NCBI GenBank assembly: GCA_963828705.1
Contig: CAWHGA010000015.1
Span: 1-64,000 of the forward strand
Origin: CAWDJT01 sp963828705
Lineage (GTDB): Bacteria; Desulfobacterota; Syntrophobacteria; Syntrophobacterales; Syntrophobacteraceae
Length of the DNA stretch: 64,000 nt
Reading direction: 5' to 3'
Below the pieces are notes generated by a model. That model was not told the DNA's origin. It worked only from the letters and a program-made list of their open reading frames with translations, and made no database searches. The translations under genes were made by a program, and so were the position numbers. Numbering within the stretch: the first letter of the stretch is position 1; every line of letters starts with the position of its first letter. This document shows, piece by piece, positions 19,526 to 28,918 of this stretch.

Positions 19526-21572
19526 ATGAAAACTGAATCGAGAGTCGGGAGCAACTTCGAGCGCCGACGGTTAGAGCTTCTTGGGGCAGTCGCGCTCCTG
19601 GTCGCAATGACGGCATCGAACGCCTTTGGCGCGGGATTGCTCAAGCCGCTTAACAGCGGGAATTCGCCGATTCACATGAAGTCTCACGAAGTGAATGTAA
19701 CGATCAACAATGGTTTTGCCAGAACCGAGGTGGATCAGGTGTTCATCAATGACGGGGATCTGAACATGGAGGCTGTCTATACGTTTCCCGTGCCCAAGCG
19801 GGCGAGCCTCTCCGAACTGAGCCTCTGGATCGATGGCAAGGAGATTATCGGTGAAGTGGTAGAAAAGGAGAACGGCCAGGCAGGTCTATGACAAGCAGAA
19901 ATCTCAAGGGAAGGAGACGGCCCTTGCGGAAAAAGATGACTTCAAAACCTTCAACATCAGTGTGGGTGTGGTGCGCGCTTGTTCGGAAGCCCGGGTCCGG
20001 TTCGTTTACTACCAGCCGCTCGAAATCGACCTCAACGTGGGCCGGTACTTGTATCCTCTCGCCGAAGGTAATGTCGATGACGAGCGCATCCAGTTCTGGT
20101 CCGTGGAGAATGCAATCCGCGAGAATTTCAGCTTCAATCTGGTCCTCAAATCGGCCTTTCCGGTAAAAGACGTGCGGCTGCCCGACCTTCAGGATAAAGC
20201 CGTGATTGAAAAACAGACGAAGCAGGGGGAAAGCCAATCAGCGGGCGACGTCTACCGGGTGAGGCTGGAAAACCGGGAGGGAGCCGATCTTTCACGTGAC
20301 ATCGTTTTCTACTACCGGCTCGATGACAGCGTGCCCGCACGACTGGAACTCATTCCCTACCGGCAAGGTCCGGATGAAACCGGAACGTTCATGGTGGTGG
20401 TGACTCCGGCGGCATCGCTGAAACGCATCGCCGAAGGCACGGACTGGACTTTTGTTCTGGATATTTCGGGCAGCATGGCCGGACGCAAGATCGCAACGCT
20501 CGCTGACGGTGTCAACCGCGTTCTCGGCAAGATGTCTGCCAACGACCGATTCCGCATCGTGACCTTCAGCACGCATGCCGCCGATTTCACCGGAGGGTTC
20601 ATTCAGGCGACACCCGAGAATGTGCAAGCCTACATCGAGCGGATCAAGCAAATTCAGGCCGGAGGCAGCACCGCACTGTTCGAGGGCCTCGATATGGCCT
20701 ATCGATTGCTGGATTCCGAGCGCACCACGGGTATCGTCCTGGTGACGGATGGCGTCTGCAACGAAGGACCCACGCGGCATGAGGACTTCCTGAAGCTGAT
20801 CAAGCGCTTCGATGTCCGCCTCTTCACGTTCGTGATCGGCAATAGCGCCAATCAGCCCCTGATGGATCGACTGGCAAAAGATTCCGGAGGCTTTGCCATG
20901 AACCTATCCGAAGGCGACGACATTGCCGGGCGGCTCGTCCAGGCCAAGGCGAAAGTCCTCCATGAATGCCTCCACGATGTCAAGCTCACCTTCCGTGGCG
21001 AAAAGGTGAAGGATCTGACTCCGGTGCGGCCGGGCAGTCTCTACATGGGCCAACAGCTGGTTCTGTTTGGGAGATACGCTGGACATGGCGAGGTGGACAT
21101 CGAGTTGAAGGCGAAGATCTCCGGGCAAGAGCAGACCTGGCACACCAAGGCCGACCTGCCGCTGGTGGACACCGATAATCCCGAGCTGGAAAGACTGTGG
21201 GCGCTTTCTGCCATTGAGGACCAGATGGAGGTCATAAGAGAGAAGGGGGAGACTGACGCGCTGCGACGGAAAGTCGTTGACCTCGGAAAGGAGTACTCGC
21301 TGGTAACGGACTACACCTCCATGATCGTGCTGCGTGAAGATGAGTTGGAAGGAGAGCAGATCCAGCGCAAGAATGCGCAAAGAGTCGATCGTGAGCGGCA
21401 GGCACAGCAATCTCGCGATGTCGCGCCGGTGAAAAGCTATCGGGTTGATGAATCGTCGGGCAAAGGTGGAATGTTCGGCGGCGCCAGTGCTCCGAGAGTC
21501 GGCAGCGGCCCGGTTGGACCACTGTTCGTAGTGGCTGCCTGGTGGCTCAATCGCAGGAAGCGGGCAAAGTGA
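19526..21572 (+). CDS. Exported VIT/VWA-domain protein with sorting-type C-terminus
   Basis: About 680 residues. A signal peptide with a long polar N-region (cleavage near AFG-AG) is followed by a VIT domain (KSHEVNVTINNGFARTEVDQ, YTFPVPKRAS) and a VWA domain with the MIDAS motif DISGS and LVTDGVCNEG. The C-terminus is glycine-rich, then has a short hydrophobic stretch (PLFVVAAWWL) and an Arg/Lys tail, the layout of a protein-sorting signal. One frame break lies near 19885. The next gene is a rhombosortase-like protease, the expected processing enzyme for such tails. VIT/VWA proteins are related to inter-alpha-trypsin inhibitor heavy chains; the bacterial role is not established. Confidence 0.85.
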
Positions 21573-21610
21573 TGTGAGAGACCCAGGGATGATGCTTTCG
21601 TAATAAGTCC

Positions 21611-21687
21611 TCACCCCGGCGAAAGCCGGGGTCCAGTGCCACTGTAAGTGTCTAAAATTCCTGGACTCCGGCTATTGCCGTAATGAC
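21611..21687. repeat. Palindromic repeat, copy 2 (inverted pair)
   Basis: CACCCCGGCGAAAGCCGGGG followed by TCCAG, and 22 bases later CTGGACTCCGGC...GTAATGAC, form an inverted pair of the same family as copies at 6678 and 22657. It lies between the VIT/VWA gene and the rhombosortase-like gene and could fold into a terminator-like structure. Confidence 0.6.
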
Positions 21688-21727
21688 AAGAAATGGTGTT
21701 TTCCGACTTTTTGCGAGATAGTCAAGG

Positions 21728-22424
21728 ATGGCTGCCATGAACGCGCTATGCAGGTTAATAAATAACTCCAACAATGTACTTGGACTCATATTCTTCGCGG
21801 TTATGCTAGCTCTTTTGAACTTACCCTTGCTCAAGCGGTGGATTCTGCGAATCGATGATCTTCTTCCCGCAACGCGTGGCAATGGGGGAGTGGTGGCGAG
21901 TGGTATCCCATCCCTTTGTACACCTTACCTGGTACCACCTGCTGCTGGATGCCGGAGCTTTCCTGCTCTTATACAGCGGGCTCGAGGAGCAAAGGCCTCT
22001 GCAGAGAATTGGCTATGTGGTTGCCTGCGCCATGGGAAGCCTCCTCGTCTCAACGTTGGCATCGTCGGTGGTGCAGGATCGAGGGCTTTGCGGGCTCTCC
22101 GGTACAGCGCATGGGCTCATGGCCATATCGGCGCTGGAGAGCATAAAGAGGCGGTCTCTGGATGGAAAATGGTGTCTTGCCGGCATGATCAGTCTTGGGA
22201 TCGTGGTAGCAAAAAGCGTTATGGAGGTTCTTCAAGGCCATGTATTCTTTGAATTCCTCCACTTCGGAATGATGGGGTTGCCGGTCCCGCAGAGTCATGC
22301 AGGCGGGGTGCTTTCAGGGATTGTGGCCTTTCTGGTGTTCGGTTCATTACCCTTCGGGACAGCCGAAGATCATGCAGATAAAGTCCTTGTGGTGGGCCAT
22401 ATCAGATGGAGAAGCCGGGCATGA
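21728..22424 (+). CDS. Rhombosortase-like intramembrane serine protease
   Basis: A rhomboid-fold membrane protein of about 230 residues with five to six hydrophobic segments. GEWWRVVSHPFVHLTWYHLLLD is the conserved region after helix 1, CGLSGTAHGLMA contains the catalytic Ser in GLSG, and the catalytic His is in SHAGGVLSG. The GLSG-x-x-HG form is typical of rhombosortases, which cleave GlyGly-type C-terminal anchors. One frame break lies near 21855. It directly follows the VIT/VWA protein whose tail is a plausible substrate. The last 30 residues are charged and variable. Confidence 0.82.
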
Positions 22425-22487
22425 GCAAGGAGAGCATGATTGGAGCCAGGTTCTGGAGTATGACATTGAACAGTGTATGAAGGCGAT

Positions 22488-22557
22488 ATGGCGAGACCAT
22501 TGCGGATTGAGCATCCTGGGGCCGTCTATCATGTGACGGCGCGGGGAAACGCCGGAT
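22488..22557 (+). pseudogene. N-terminal stub of a REP-associated (IS200-like) transposase
   Basis: The first 22 residues, MARPLRIEHPGAVYHVTARG and on, are the very conserved start of RAYT/Y1 transposases. After 'RGNAG' the sequence no longer matches, so the HUH and catalytic Tyr motifs are missing. The stub lies 100 bases before a pair of palindromic repeats, the kind of element these enzymes mobilise. Confidence 0.75.
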
Positions 22558-22656
22558 GTCCATATTTGCCGTCTATTGAAAACGGGTGCATTTCTTCGCC
22601 ATTTCTTCCATCAATGGTTTGTATCTTCTCAATAACTGGTGGAACGCAACACTGAT

Positions 22657-22749
22657 CGTCATTCCCGCATGCTCCTAGCGGGAATCCAGTCCTGCCTACT
22701 GCGGGATTTAAGACCCCTGGACCCCCGCTAAAAGCATGCGGGGGTGACG
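22657..22749. repeat. Palindromic repeat, copy 3 (inverted pair, REP-like)
   Basis: CGTCATTCCCGCATG...GGGAATCCAG (22657-22689) and CTGGACCCCCGC...GGGGGTGACG (22717-22749) are near-perfect inverses of each other, separated by 27 bases. Each arm is itself a hairpin. The same motif occurs at 6678 and 21611. Such paired palindromes (BIME-like) are typically dispersed by REP-associated transposases. Confidence 0.7.
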
Positions 22750-22839
22750 GGTTGGTGGCTTTCATGAAAGAGCCGGAAGCCACAAGCTCAGTAGACGGCT
22801 GTTCTGCCCACACTTATTGAGATGTTACAATGGTTTCCA

Positions 22840-24465
22840 TCAACGGCTGAATGCACCTACAAAATCAGGCAGGAAGGTTTCCATGCCGCGGTGATGGTCC
22901 TGATTCTGAGGGACCCATCCCGGGGTATAGCCGCATTGGGCAAAGGGTTCCAGAAGGGACCGTTGCCGACTGATCACATGGATCGGAACCGACCAGGAGG
23001 GGGCTGAATCGGTAACCTGCCCATTGGGTTGGTGATCCCCCAGAATAAGGATCAGGGCTGGGCCTTGGACAAATTGTTCGATGTAGCCTTTCAAGACGTT
23101 GAAATCATATATGATAGCGGACATGTAGGCTTCACTGGCATTGCTGAGATCAGGCCGAACAGACGGAAAGTTGATGCTGTCCAGAGTACGATAAATCGCG
23201 CCATCGCCAAGTTGCGACCAGTCTGCCAGGTAACGCGGCTGTTGGTTAAAAGCCGCATGACTGCTGGTGAGCAGGTAACGGATGAACAGCGGCTGGCGGG
23301 CATCCTTCACTTCTCGGTGAAAAATAGCGTCCAGGACGAACTGATCAGGCATGGTTGACCAGCCGAACGCAGGCCCCCGATAGTTGAAATCCCACGCGTA
23401 GTAGGTTTGCTGATAACCCAGGAAAGCACCCTCCGGCCATGGGTACCTGGTCCCAGGCATCACCGATACCGTCCGATACCCTTTTTGATTGAAATACCGT
23501 GCCAGAGGTTTCACCGTGGAATTGAGCAAATAGGTGTAACTCAACTGGTTGTCGACCCGCACACCGCTTTCCAGCGTGCTGAAGGCTAACCAGGATTCGC
23601 CGCCGTAGGTGGGCGAACGCAGATAATTGGAGACTACCTCGAATCCCTGCGTTTTGAGCATTTCTTCAAATTCAGCCACCATGGGTTGAAAATAGGGGAA
23701 ATGCCGGGGATCGTCATAAACCGTATGCCCATAAGATTCGACAACGAAAAGATAGACCGGCACACCATTGAGCTTATCCAGGGGGTTGGTGACCGACGGC
23801 AGCGGTTCCGCCTTCAGCTGAGCAGCACCAACCCCCTGGGCACTCATGGGATGCATTTGCCGGATAAAGTCAAATTCTTCCACAAGACGCGGGAAAAAAA
23901 TCTTGCTTCCCAGCAGGGAACCTTGACCGAAACCGGCAGCAACAAATCCGGAAAGAATGATGCCAAGGCCGACGGTTCCCAGGAAGAAATGGTAACGGTA
24001 GCGGCGCACCGTAAAATAAGCATGCAGGACTTGAAGGGCGTGCCAGATCCCCCATGCCAGACCCATGGCCAGGGTTGCAGCGGCAAAGCCATAGAGGCAT
24101 AGGACTGGCAGCGGGAAGGAATGATACAGCAGATGCAGAAGATCGGGCAGATAGCGCAGATCCATATACAGGTTAAAGGCCCGATTGAGATACATGGGGA
24201 CCATCACGTCCCCCGTGCGGAAGATCCGGAAGAAGATCAACAGCGCCATCAGGGGAAGATAGAGGGCTGGCTGAAATCTCAAACCAAGTTGGACCAAGAT
24301 ACAAAGAATCACGATCACGGCCCACACTTCCAGCGATGGCAATAAGGGTGCCCATATGGCGGGCTCGCTTTGGGGATAATTCAGATTCAGCAGGAGGTTC
24401 AAATAGCCCCAGGCCAGCACGAACTTGAAATGAGGGGAGGTTTTGAGGCGTTGGATGGGGTTCAT
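22840..24465 (-). CDS. Membrane-bound sulfatase-fold phosphotransferase or hydrolase
   Basis: 541 residues with about five N-terminal membrane segments (to about residue 180) and a C-terminal alkaline-phosphatase-superfamily domain. VYLFVVESYGHTVYD contains the metal-binding Glu, SPTYGGESWLAFS the nucleophile Thr/Ser region, and LILILGDHQPNG the late metal-binding Asp-His. This architecture matches LtaS, MdoB and phosphoethanolamine transferases, which transfer head groups from lipids to envelope polymers. It is the last gene of the cluster, and its ATG directly follows the methyltransferase stop TAA. Confidence 0.85.
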   Translation of the reverse strand: MNPIQRLKTSPHFKFVLAWGYLNLLLNLNYPQSEPAIWAPLLPSLEVWAVIVILCILVQLGLRFQPALYLPLMALLIFFRIFRTGDVMVPMYLNRAFNLYMDLRYLPDLLHLLYHSFPLPVLCLYGFAAATLAMGLAWGIWHALQVLHAYFTVRRYRYHFFLGTVGLGIILSGFVAAGFGQGSLLGSKIFFPRLVEEFDFIRQMHPMSAQGVGAAQLKAEPLPSVTNPLDKLNGVPVYLFVVESYGHTVYDDPRHFPYFQPMVAEFEEMLKTQGFEVVSNYLRSPTYGGESWLAFSTLESGVRVDNQLSYTYLLNSTVKPLARYFNQKGYRTVSVMPGTRYPWPEGAFLGYQQTYYAWDFNYRGPAFGWSTMPDQFVLDAIFHREVKDARQPLFIRYLLTSSHAAFNQQPRYLADWSQLGDGAIYRTLDSINFPSVRPDLSNASEAYMSAIIYDFNVLKGYIEQFVQGPALILILGDHQPNGQVTDSAPSWSVPIHVISRQRSLLEPFAQCGYTPGWVPQNQDHHRGMETFLPDFVGAFSR

Positions 24466-25422
24466 TTATGCAATCGATGCTGTCCCGATCCGGGCCAGCA
24501 GGTCCAGGTTCTTGGCAATATAAATGAGGTCACCGGTTTCCACCTGACGGTGCCGCAGGGCGATCCAGGCGGCGAATCTTTGGCTGTCAAGCTGTCGATG
24601 GTGCCTGAGTTCCGCCTCCAGGGTATGCAGGATCGCATGGATAAAGGTAACCTCATCTGCCGGGTAGCGGTGTGCTTGGGGAAAAACAATCCAATCCGAA
24701 CTTCCCGCGGCAAGAATCGCTGCACCAGCAACGGTTAAATGCGCAAACAGATGTCGGCCGGTGTGCCGATCTCCCGAAGGGCGGCCTTTGACAACGCGGG
24801 CATCCATACTCTGATGGTAAAGCGCGATGATGTGTTGATCGAATCCGTTTTCCAGGACTGGCAGGAAAATGGTCTCACCGTCATAGTTGAGCGACAGGTA
24901 AAGCAATCCACCGGCAGTGAGCCGGCGGCACAAATCCGGCAGCAAGGCCCCGCAATCGACCAGGTCCATAAAAGCATGGGCCAGGATCACATCCCAGCCC
25001 GATGAACGATTGCTTGCCTGGAGGTACTCAAAGACGTCGGCACAGATGAAAGAAACGCTGCACTGGCCGCACTCTGTTGGAATTTGAAGGGTGCCGTCGT
25101 TCTCCCAGCTGGGTTGATATCCCCTGCTGGTAGCCCACTGGGTGATGCGCTGGCGGCTTTCCTCCACACAGGCAGGATTGATTTCCACCAGGGTATAAGC
25201 CAGATGGGGAAAGGCCACCTGATCTAGAAGCCGTTCCAGCATGGTACCAATGCCGGCCCCGATTTCAAGCAGGTGCAACGGTCTTAACGCCGCAGCCGAG
25301 GACAACTCCGCGGTCAGTGTCCGCCAGACGCGATGATTCAGGGACCGGTCATCAATGCTCTTTTTGGAGCCCAGATACCCCACAATGTCGATAGCTTGGC
25401 AGACTGTCATAGAAACATCCAT
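24466..25422 (-). CDS. SAM-dependent methyltransferase
   Basis: 318 residues. The class I Rossmann motif is LLEIGAGIGTMLERLL, with an acidic residue in TLVEINPAC ending strand 2 and the later motif LTAGGLLYLSLNYDGET. The C-terminal part is an Arg/His-rich helical region that presumably sets the substrate. It lies between a glycosyltransferase and the sulfatase-fold protein in the same operon (30-base and zero-base gaps), so it probably methylates the product of that pathway. The acceptor is unknown. Confidence 0.82.
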   Translation of the reverse strand: MDVSMTVCQAIDIVGYLGSKKSIDDRSLNHRVWRTLTAELSSAAALRPLHLLEIGAGIGTMLERLLDQVAFPHLAYTLVEINPACVEESRQRITQWATSRGYQPSWENDGTLQIPTECGQCSVSFICADVFEYLQASNRSSGWDVILAHAFMDLVDCGALLPDLCRRLTAGGLLYLSLNYDGETIFLPVLENGFDQHIIALYHQSMDARVVKGRPSGDRHTGRHLFAHLTVAGAAILAAGSSDWIVFPQAHRYPADEVTFIHAILHTLEAELRHHRQLDSQRFAAWIALRHRQVETGDLIYIAKNLDLLARIGTASIA

Positions 25423-25452
25423 CTCTTTCGTTGGCGTATAGACCTTCGAAAT

Positions 25453-26573
25453 TCATGGCCGCATGGCCGATTGGGGAAGAGGTGTCGGCCAGCCGGATAC
25501 CATCGAGTTGAGAAAAGACTCGATGCCTCGCATGGCGTCATCCCAGGTTGGCTGTTGACGAAACCAATGGAGCGCTGCCAGACTCAGTTGCAGGAGTTGA
25601 TTGCGGTCTGCATGCAGGGTTTCAATCAGGGTCGCCAAAAACTTCCCGCCGTTGGGTTCCACCAGAAAGCCGTTGACGCCATGGCGGATGATTTCTTTGG
25701 CTGCGCCAAGCCGATAACCAACCGCCGGCAGGCCAAATGCCATCCCTTCCAGGAACACAATCCCGAAACCCTCGTAGGCATAGGGCATGAACAAAAGATG
25801 GCTGCGAATGAGGCAGCTCGACCAGTTGCTCATCGGGGCAAACCCCCAGCCAGTGAATCCGCTCGGATATTCCGCTGGTGCGGGCAACCGATTGAAGCCG
25901 GCGCACATAGTCCGGTGCCGCGGTCAAATCGCCGACCACGGTCAACTCCCACTTATCGGGTGGCAGCGTCCGCAAATCTTCCAGCATGGGCAACAAGCCC
26001 TTGCGCGGGATGACATGGCCCAGGAAAAGCAGCTGCAAAGGACCGGGTTGGGAGCTTCGCTCTTTGAGCATGGCCGGTGAGTCACAGCTGCCGAGGCGGT
26101 TCCCAGCGGGATGGGCAACGACATGGGGGCGACCCGGATCGACCATTTGGGCAACGGCTCGCTCGGGTCGTGAACGAATTGCAGACATATCCATCCACTG
26201 ATGCCAGGTAGCGTTTCTCAATGAATCGGTACAAGAGATTCTGCCATCCAGCCCGTGGTTCTTCACAGAGCAGATGATGGACGATGGTTACGATGGGATA
26301 ACGCCGAAAGCGGCGCAGGCGGCGGTTAAGCCAAAAAAGCGAGGGATGGCAAAGTTCATCCTGCAGCAGGAGGTCAAAGGATTTTTCGAGCAGCGGACGC
26401 AGACGGCGGGAAGATAGATTGTCTGCCAACCGCCGTCCATAGGCCTGCGCCGGCCATGACAGCACTTCCACCTTGTGGCCGCGCCGCTGGAGAAACGTCA
26501 CCAAATACCGGTCATACAAATAGCCCCCGGTGAGTGTCTCCAGGGAGCCGTAAATGATCAAGCCGATGTGCAC
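25453..26573 (-). CDS. Family 4-type glycosyltransferase (frame breaks)
   Basis: About 370 residues. The GTG start at 26573 gives HIGLIIYGSLETLTGGYLYDRYLV, the normal N-terminus of a GT-B family 4 enzyme, and overlaps the PTPS gene by 16 bases; the frame is open to 26666 but the extension is not conserved-looking. Motifs are PLQLLFLGHVIPRKGL, LTVVGDLTA and YEGFGIVFLEGMAFGLP, the E-x7-E nucleotide-sugar site. Frame breaks occur near 26210 and 25830. The sugar and acceptor are not known. Confidence 0.83.
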
Positions 26574-26950
26574 CCGGCCGTCTCCCTGTAGGCTGCCCAG
26601 GCGAACTCGTTTTCCCAGAGCTTGATTCCCATGGTCGTAGAGGGCTTCACCGTCAGGCGCCGGCACAGGTTATGGTGCATGAGCCGGGCTAAATGCTCAA
26701 TGCTGGGATTCAGGTTGTGAAACTCCGGCAAGTCATTGAGCGTTTTATCCCGGAAACCGGCCACACAGTCGGCCAAGGCCTCCTCCAGTGCCGCCAGATC
26801 GACCAGGTAACCGTGCTGATCCAGCGTATCCCCGGAGAGGATCACCTCGACCTTGTAGTGATGGGCATGCAAGTGATTTTCAGCCCCCCAGTCTCCGCCG
26901 ATCAGATAGTGGGACGCGATAAAATCACGCTGAAGTCCCAGAGTATACAT
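26558..26950 (-). CDS. 6-pyruvoyl-tetrahydropterin synthase/QueD-like enzyme
   Basis: 130 residues of the T-fold PTPS/QueD family, which acts on dihydroneopterin triphosphate from the GTP cyclohydrolase pathway. The zinc-binding histidines are in SHYL and HLHAHHYKVEV, the conserved Cys is in LADCVAGF, and the substrate-binding Glu is in NPSIEHLA. The usual LDHxYLND motif reads FRDKTLNDL, so the catalytic His position has changed and the reaction may differ from PTPS or CPH4 synthase. It sits in a cluster with a riboflavin-type reductase, which suggests a pterin-like product. A GAGAGGAC ribosome-binding site precedes it. Confidence 0.85.
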   Translation of the reverse strand: MYTLGLQRDFIASHYLIGGDWGAENHLHAHHYKVEVILSGDTLDQHGYLVDLAALEEALADCVAGFRDKTLNDLPEFHNLNPSIEHLARLMHHNLCRRLTVKPSTTMGIKLWENEFAWAAYRETAGCTSA

Positions 26951-27086
26951 AATCGTTGTCCTCTCAGTGCATGGATGAAAACCCCCTGCGGCAAACGACT
27001 CGGTTTCTGAGTAACTTCAGGCCAGGTGCCTGAGATGAGGTTGCCCAGGTTACCGGCGGGTAAAGTGCCCCACAGGGCGCGAGACG

Positions 27087-28142
27087 CTAATAGGTCAAAA
27101 CCACCTGCAGGGTTTCCTGGGGGTGTTGGGCAATCAGGGCATAAGCCTCCGGGGCCGCCTGGATAGGAAATCGATGCGTGATCAGTTGTGCCGGGCGCAC
27201 CTTTTGGATTAGATCCCAAGCCGCTTGGAAACGCCGGCTTTTGGTCCAGCACCCCGAGAATTGGGGATCGATGGTGCTCACCTGACTGCTGAGTATCCGC
27301 AGCCGACTGCGGTGGAACCAACCCCCCAGGTCAACCGCTGCCCGTTTGGTCCCGTACCACGACCCGATCACGATTCGGCCGCTGAAATGGGCAGCCTGGA
27401 TGGCCCCGTTGAGCGCAACGGGATTTCCGGACAGTTCGTACACCAGGTCGGCACTGCCGTTGGTAAGGGGTGCCGACCGTTCAGATTCGAGGTGCGGCGG
27501 GTGTGCTTCATCGGGTGCGAGGGACTGCTGGGCACCCATGGACAGGGATGCCTGTCGACGCAGGGGGTACGGGTCGACCGTGATCAGGTTCTGCAGCGGG
27601 AACCTGGCCAAAAGGGCCGTGGTGAGCAGCCCAATGATCCCCTGTCCCAACACCACGACGCGCTCCCCGATCATGGGCCGACCATCCATGACCAGGTTCA
27701 ACGCGGTTTCCATGCCGGCCAGGAAAAGCGCGTCCTCGACCGGGATGCCATCCGGGATAGCGACCAGGCTTTCGATCTTGACCGTGAAGTGACTGGAATG
27801 GGGATGAAACGCAAACACCCGGCGCCCGATCCATTGCCGGTTCGCGGGGTCACCGACGGCAATCACCTCGCCGACGACGCTATAGCCATAGCGCAGCGGG
27901 TACTTAAAAACGGTTCCAGCAAGAGATTCAATCGTTTCGTCCAGCGGCAGGTGAGGGGGGAACTCTCCCTTGAACACCAGCATCTCCGTTCCCGGACTGA
28001 TGGCCGACAAACGAGCCTCAACCACCGCCTCATCGCGGTCCGGAGGCGGCAGCTCCTGTTCTTGAAGGGAAACCCTGCACGGTTCTTCAAACACCAAGAG
28101 CGACGCGTTTTCATGGCTGTTATCCAATGGGGCTTGGCCCAC
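27087..28142 (-). CDS. Medium-chain dehydrogenase/reductase (zinc-alcohol-dehydrogenase-like)
   Basis: 351 residues. The N-terminal catalytic domain contains ARLSAISPGTEMLV in place of the normal GICGSD zinc-site motif, as in the BchC-like branch of the superfamily, so the catalytic zinc ligand Cys is missing. The Rossmann domain has VVVLGQGIIGLLTTALL and SADLVYELSGN. The substrate is not evident. It follows the RibD-like gene in the same operon, with overlapping frames, and is followed 136 bases later by the PTPS-like gene. Confidence 0.83.
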   Translation of the reverse strand: MGQAPLDNSHENASLLVFEEPCRVSLQEQELPPPDRDEAVVEARLSAISPGTEMLVFKGEFPPHLPLDETIESLAGTVFKYPLRYGYSVVGEVIAVGDPANRQWIGRRVFAFHPHSSHFTVKIESLVAIPDGIPVEDALFLAGMETALNLVMDGRPMIGERVVVLGQGIIGLLTTALLARFPLQNLITVDPYPLRRQASLSMGAQQSLAPDEAHPPHLESERSAPLTNGSADLVYELSGNPVALNGAIQAAHFSGRIVIGSWYGTKRAAVDLGGWFHRSRLRILSSQVSTIDPQFSGCWTKSRRFQAAWDLIQKVRPAQLITHRFPIQAAPEAYALIAQHPQETLQVVLTY

Positions 28143-28915
28143 AGAATCAAATCCTCACCCAGATGCTCGTAGTGCACCTGATCGAGTCTCAACTGGGTGG
28201 AGGGATGGATCCCCGGACCGTCGATGACTGACAACCCGCCGATCAAGGTTGGGGCAATGGTGATGATGAATTGATCCACCAGCCTGGCTCTGATGAAACT
28301 GGTGATGACACGGGCGCCGCCTTCGACCATCAAGCTGTTGACGCCTCTGTCTGCCAGCAGGAGCATCAATCTCTGCAGATCGATCTTGCCGTCGCCTCCA
28401 AGCTGACAGGGCAAAACGGTTACACCGGCCCGGGCCAACGTGTCGATGCGCTCATGGGCGCTGTTGTGCCCGCTGACGACCCAGGAACTTAGGTCGGATC
28501 TTTGAACCAGGTTCGACTGAATGGGGATTCGCAGATGGGTGTCCAGAACCACCGGTTGGGGATGACGGCCTTGGGCATATCGGACGGTCAAGTGAGGATT
28601 ATCCGCCAGAACCGTCTCAATTCCCACCAGAATGGCATCGAACCGGGTGCGCAGCCGGTGAGTCAGGACCATGGACAGTTCCCCGCTCAGTCGCATCGGT
28701 TGCCGTGTCCTGGAAGCGATACTGCCGTCAACGCTCTGGGCGTAACTGACGGTGACAAAAGGCCGGCACCTGTGGCGGCGAAAAGCTGCGGCCTGCGCCA
28801 AACAATGCTGCAGCTCATCCAAATTGGTCGCCTTCCACCCCCGAAGATCGCTGCCGTCAGGGGTCAAACCGTCCTGGGCCGTCTCCTCTTCGGGATGCTT
28901 CTCGGAAAACCCCAT
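27863..28915 (-). CDS. RibD-type reductase, no deaminase domain
   Basis: Recognisable as the RibD C-terminal/dihydrofolate-reductase-like domain that reduces ribosylamino-pyrimidines: PFVTVSYAQSVDGSIA, FDAILVGIETVLADNP, VNSLMVEGGARVITSF and PTLIGG. The domain ends near LGEDLILWAKPHW (about nt 28125). The open frame continues for about 85 more codons inside the dehydrogenase gene, which is probably an artefact of a nearby indel. The first 45 residues are not RibD-like. The zinc deaminase half of RibD is absent, so this is probably not the housekeeping riboflavin enzyme. It starts 3 bases after the flippase-like gene. Confidence 0.8.
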   Translation of the reverse strand: MGFSEKHPEEETAQDGLTPDGSDLRGWKATNLDELQHCLAQAAAFRRHRCRPFVTVSYAQSVDGSIASRTRQPMRLSGELSMVLTHRLRTRFDAILVGIETVLADNPHLTVRYAQGRHPQPVVLDTHLRIPIQSNLVQRSDLSSWVVSGHNSAHERIDTLARAGVTVLPCQLGGDGKIDLQRLMLLLADRGVNSLMVEGGARVITSFIRARLVDQFIITIAPTLIGGLSVIDGPGIHPSTQLRLDQVHYEHLGEDLILWAKPHWITAMKTRRSWCLKNRAGFPFKNRSCRLRTAMRRWLRLVCRPSVRERRCWCSRESSPLTCRWTKRLNLLLEPFLSTRCAMAIASSAR

Positions 28916-28918
28916 CGA

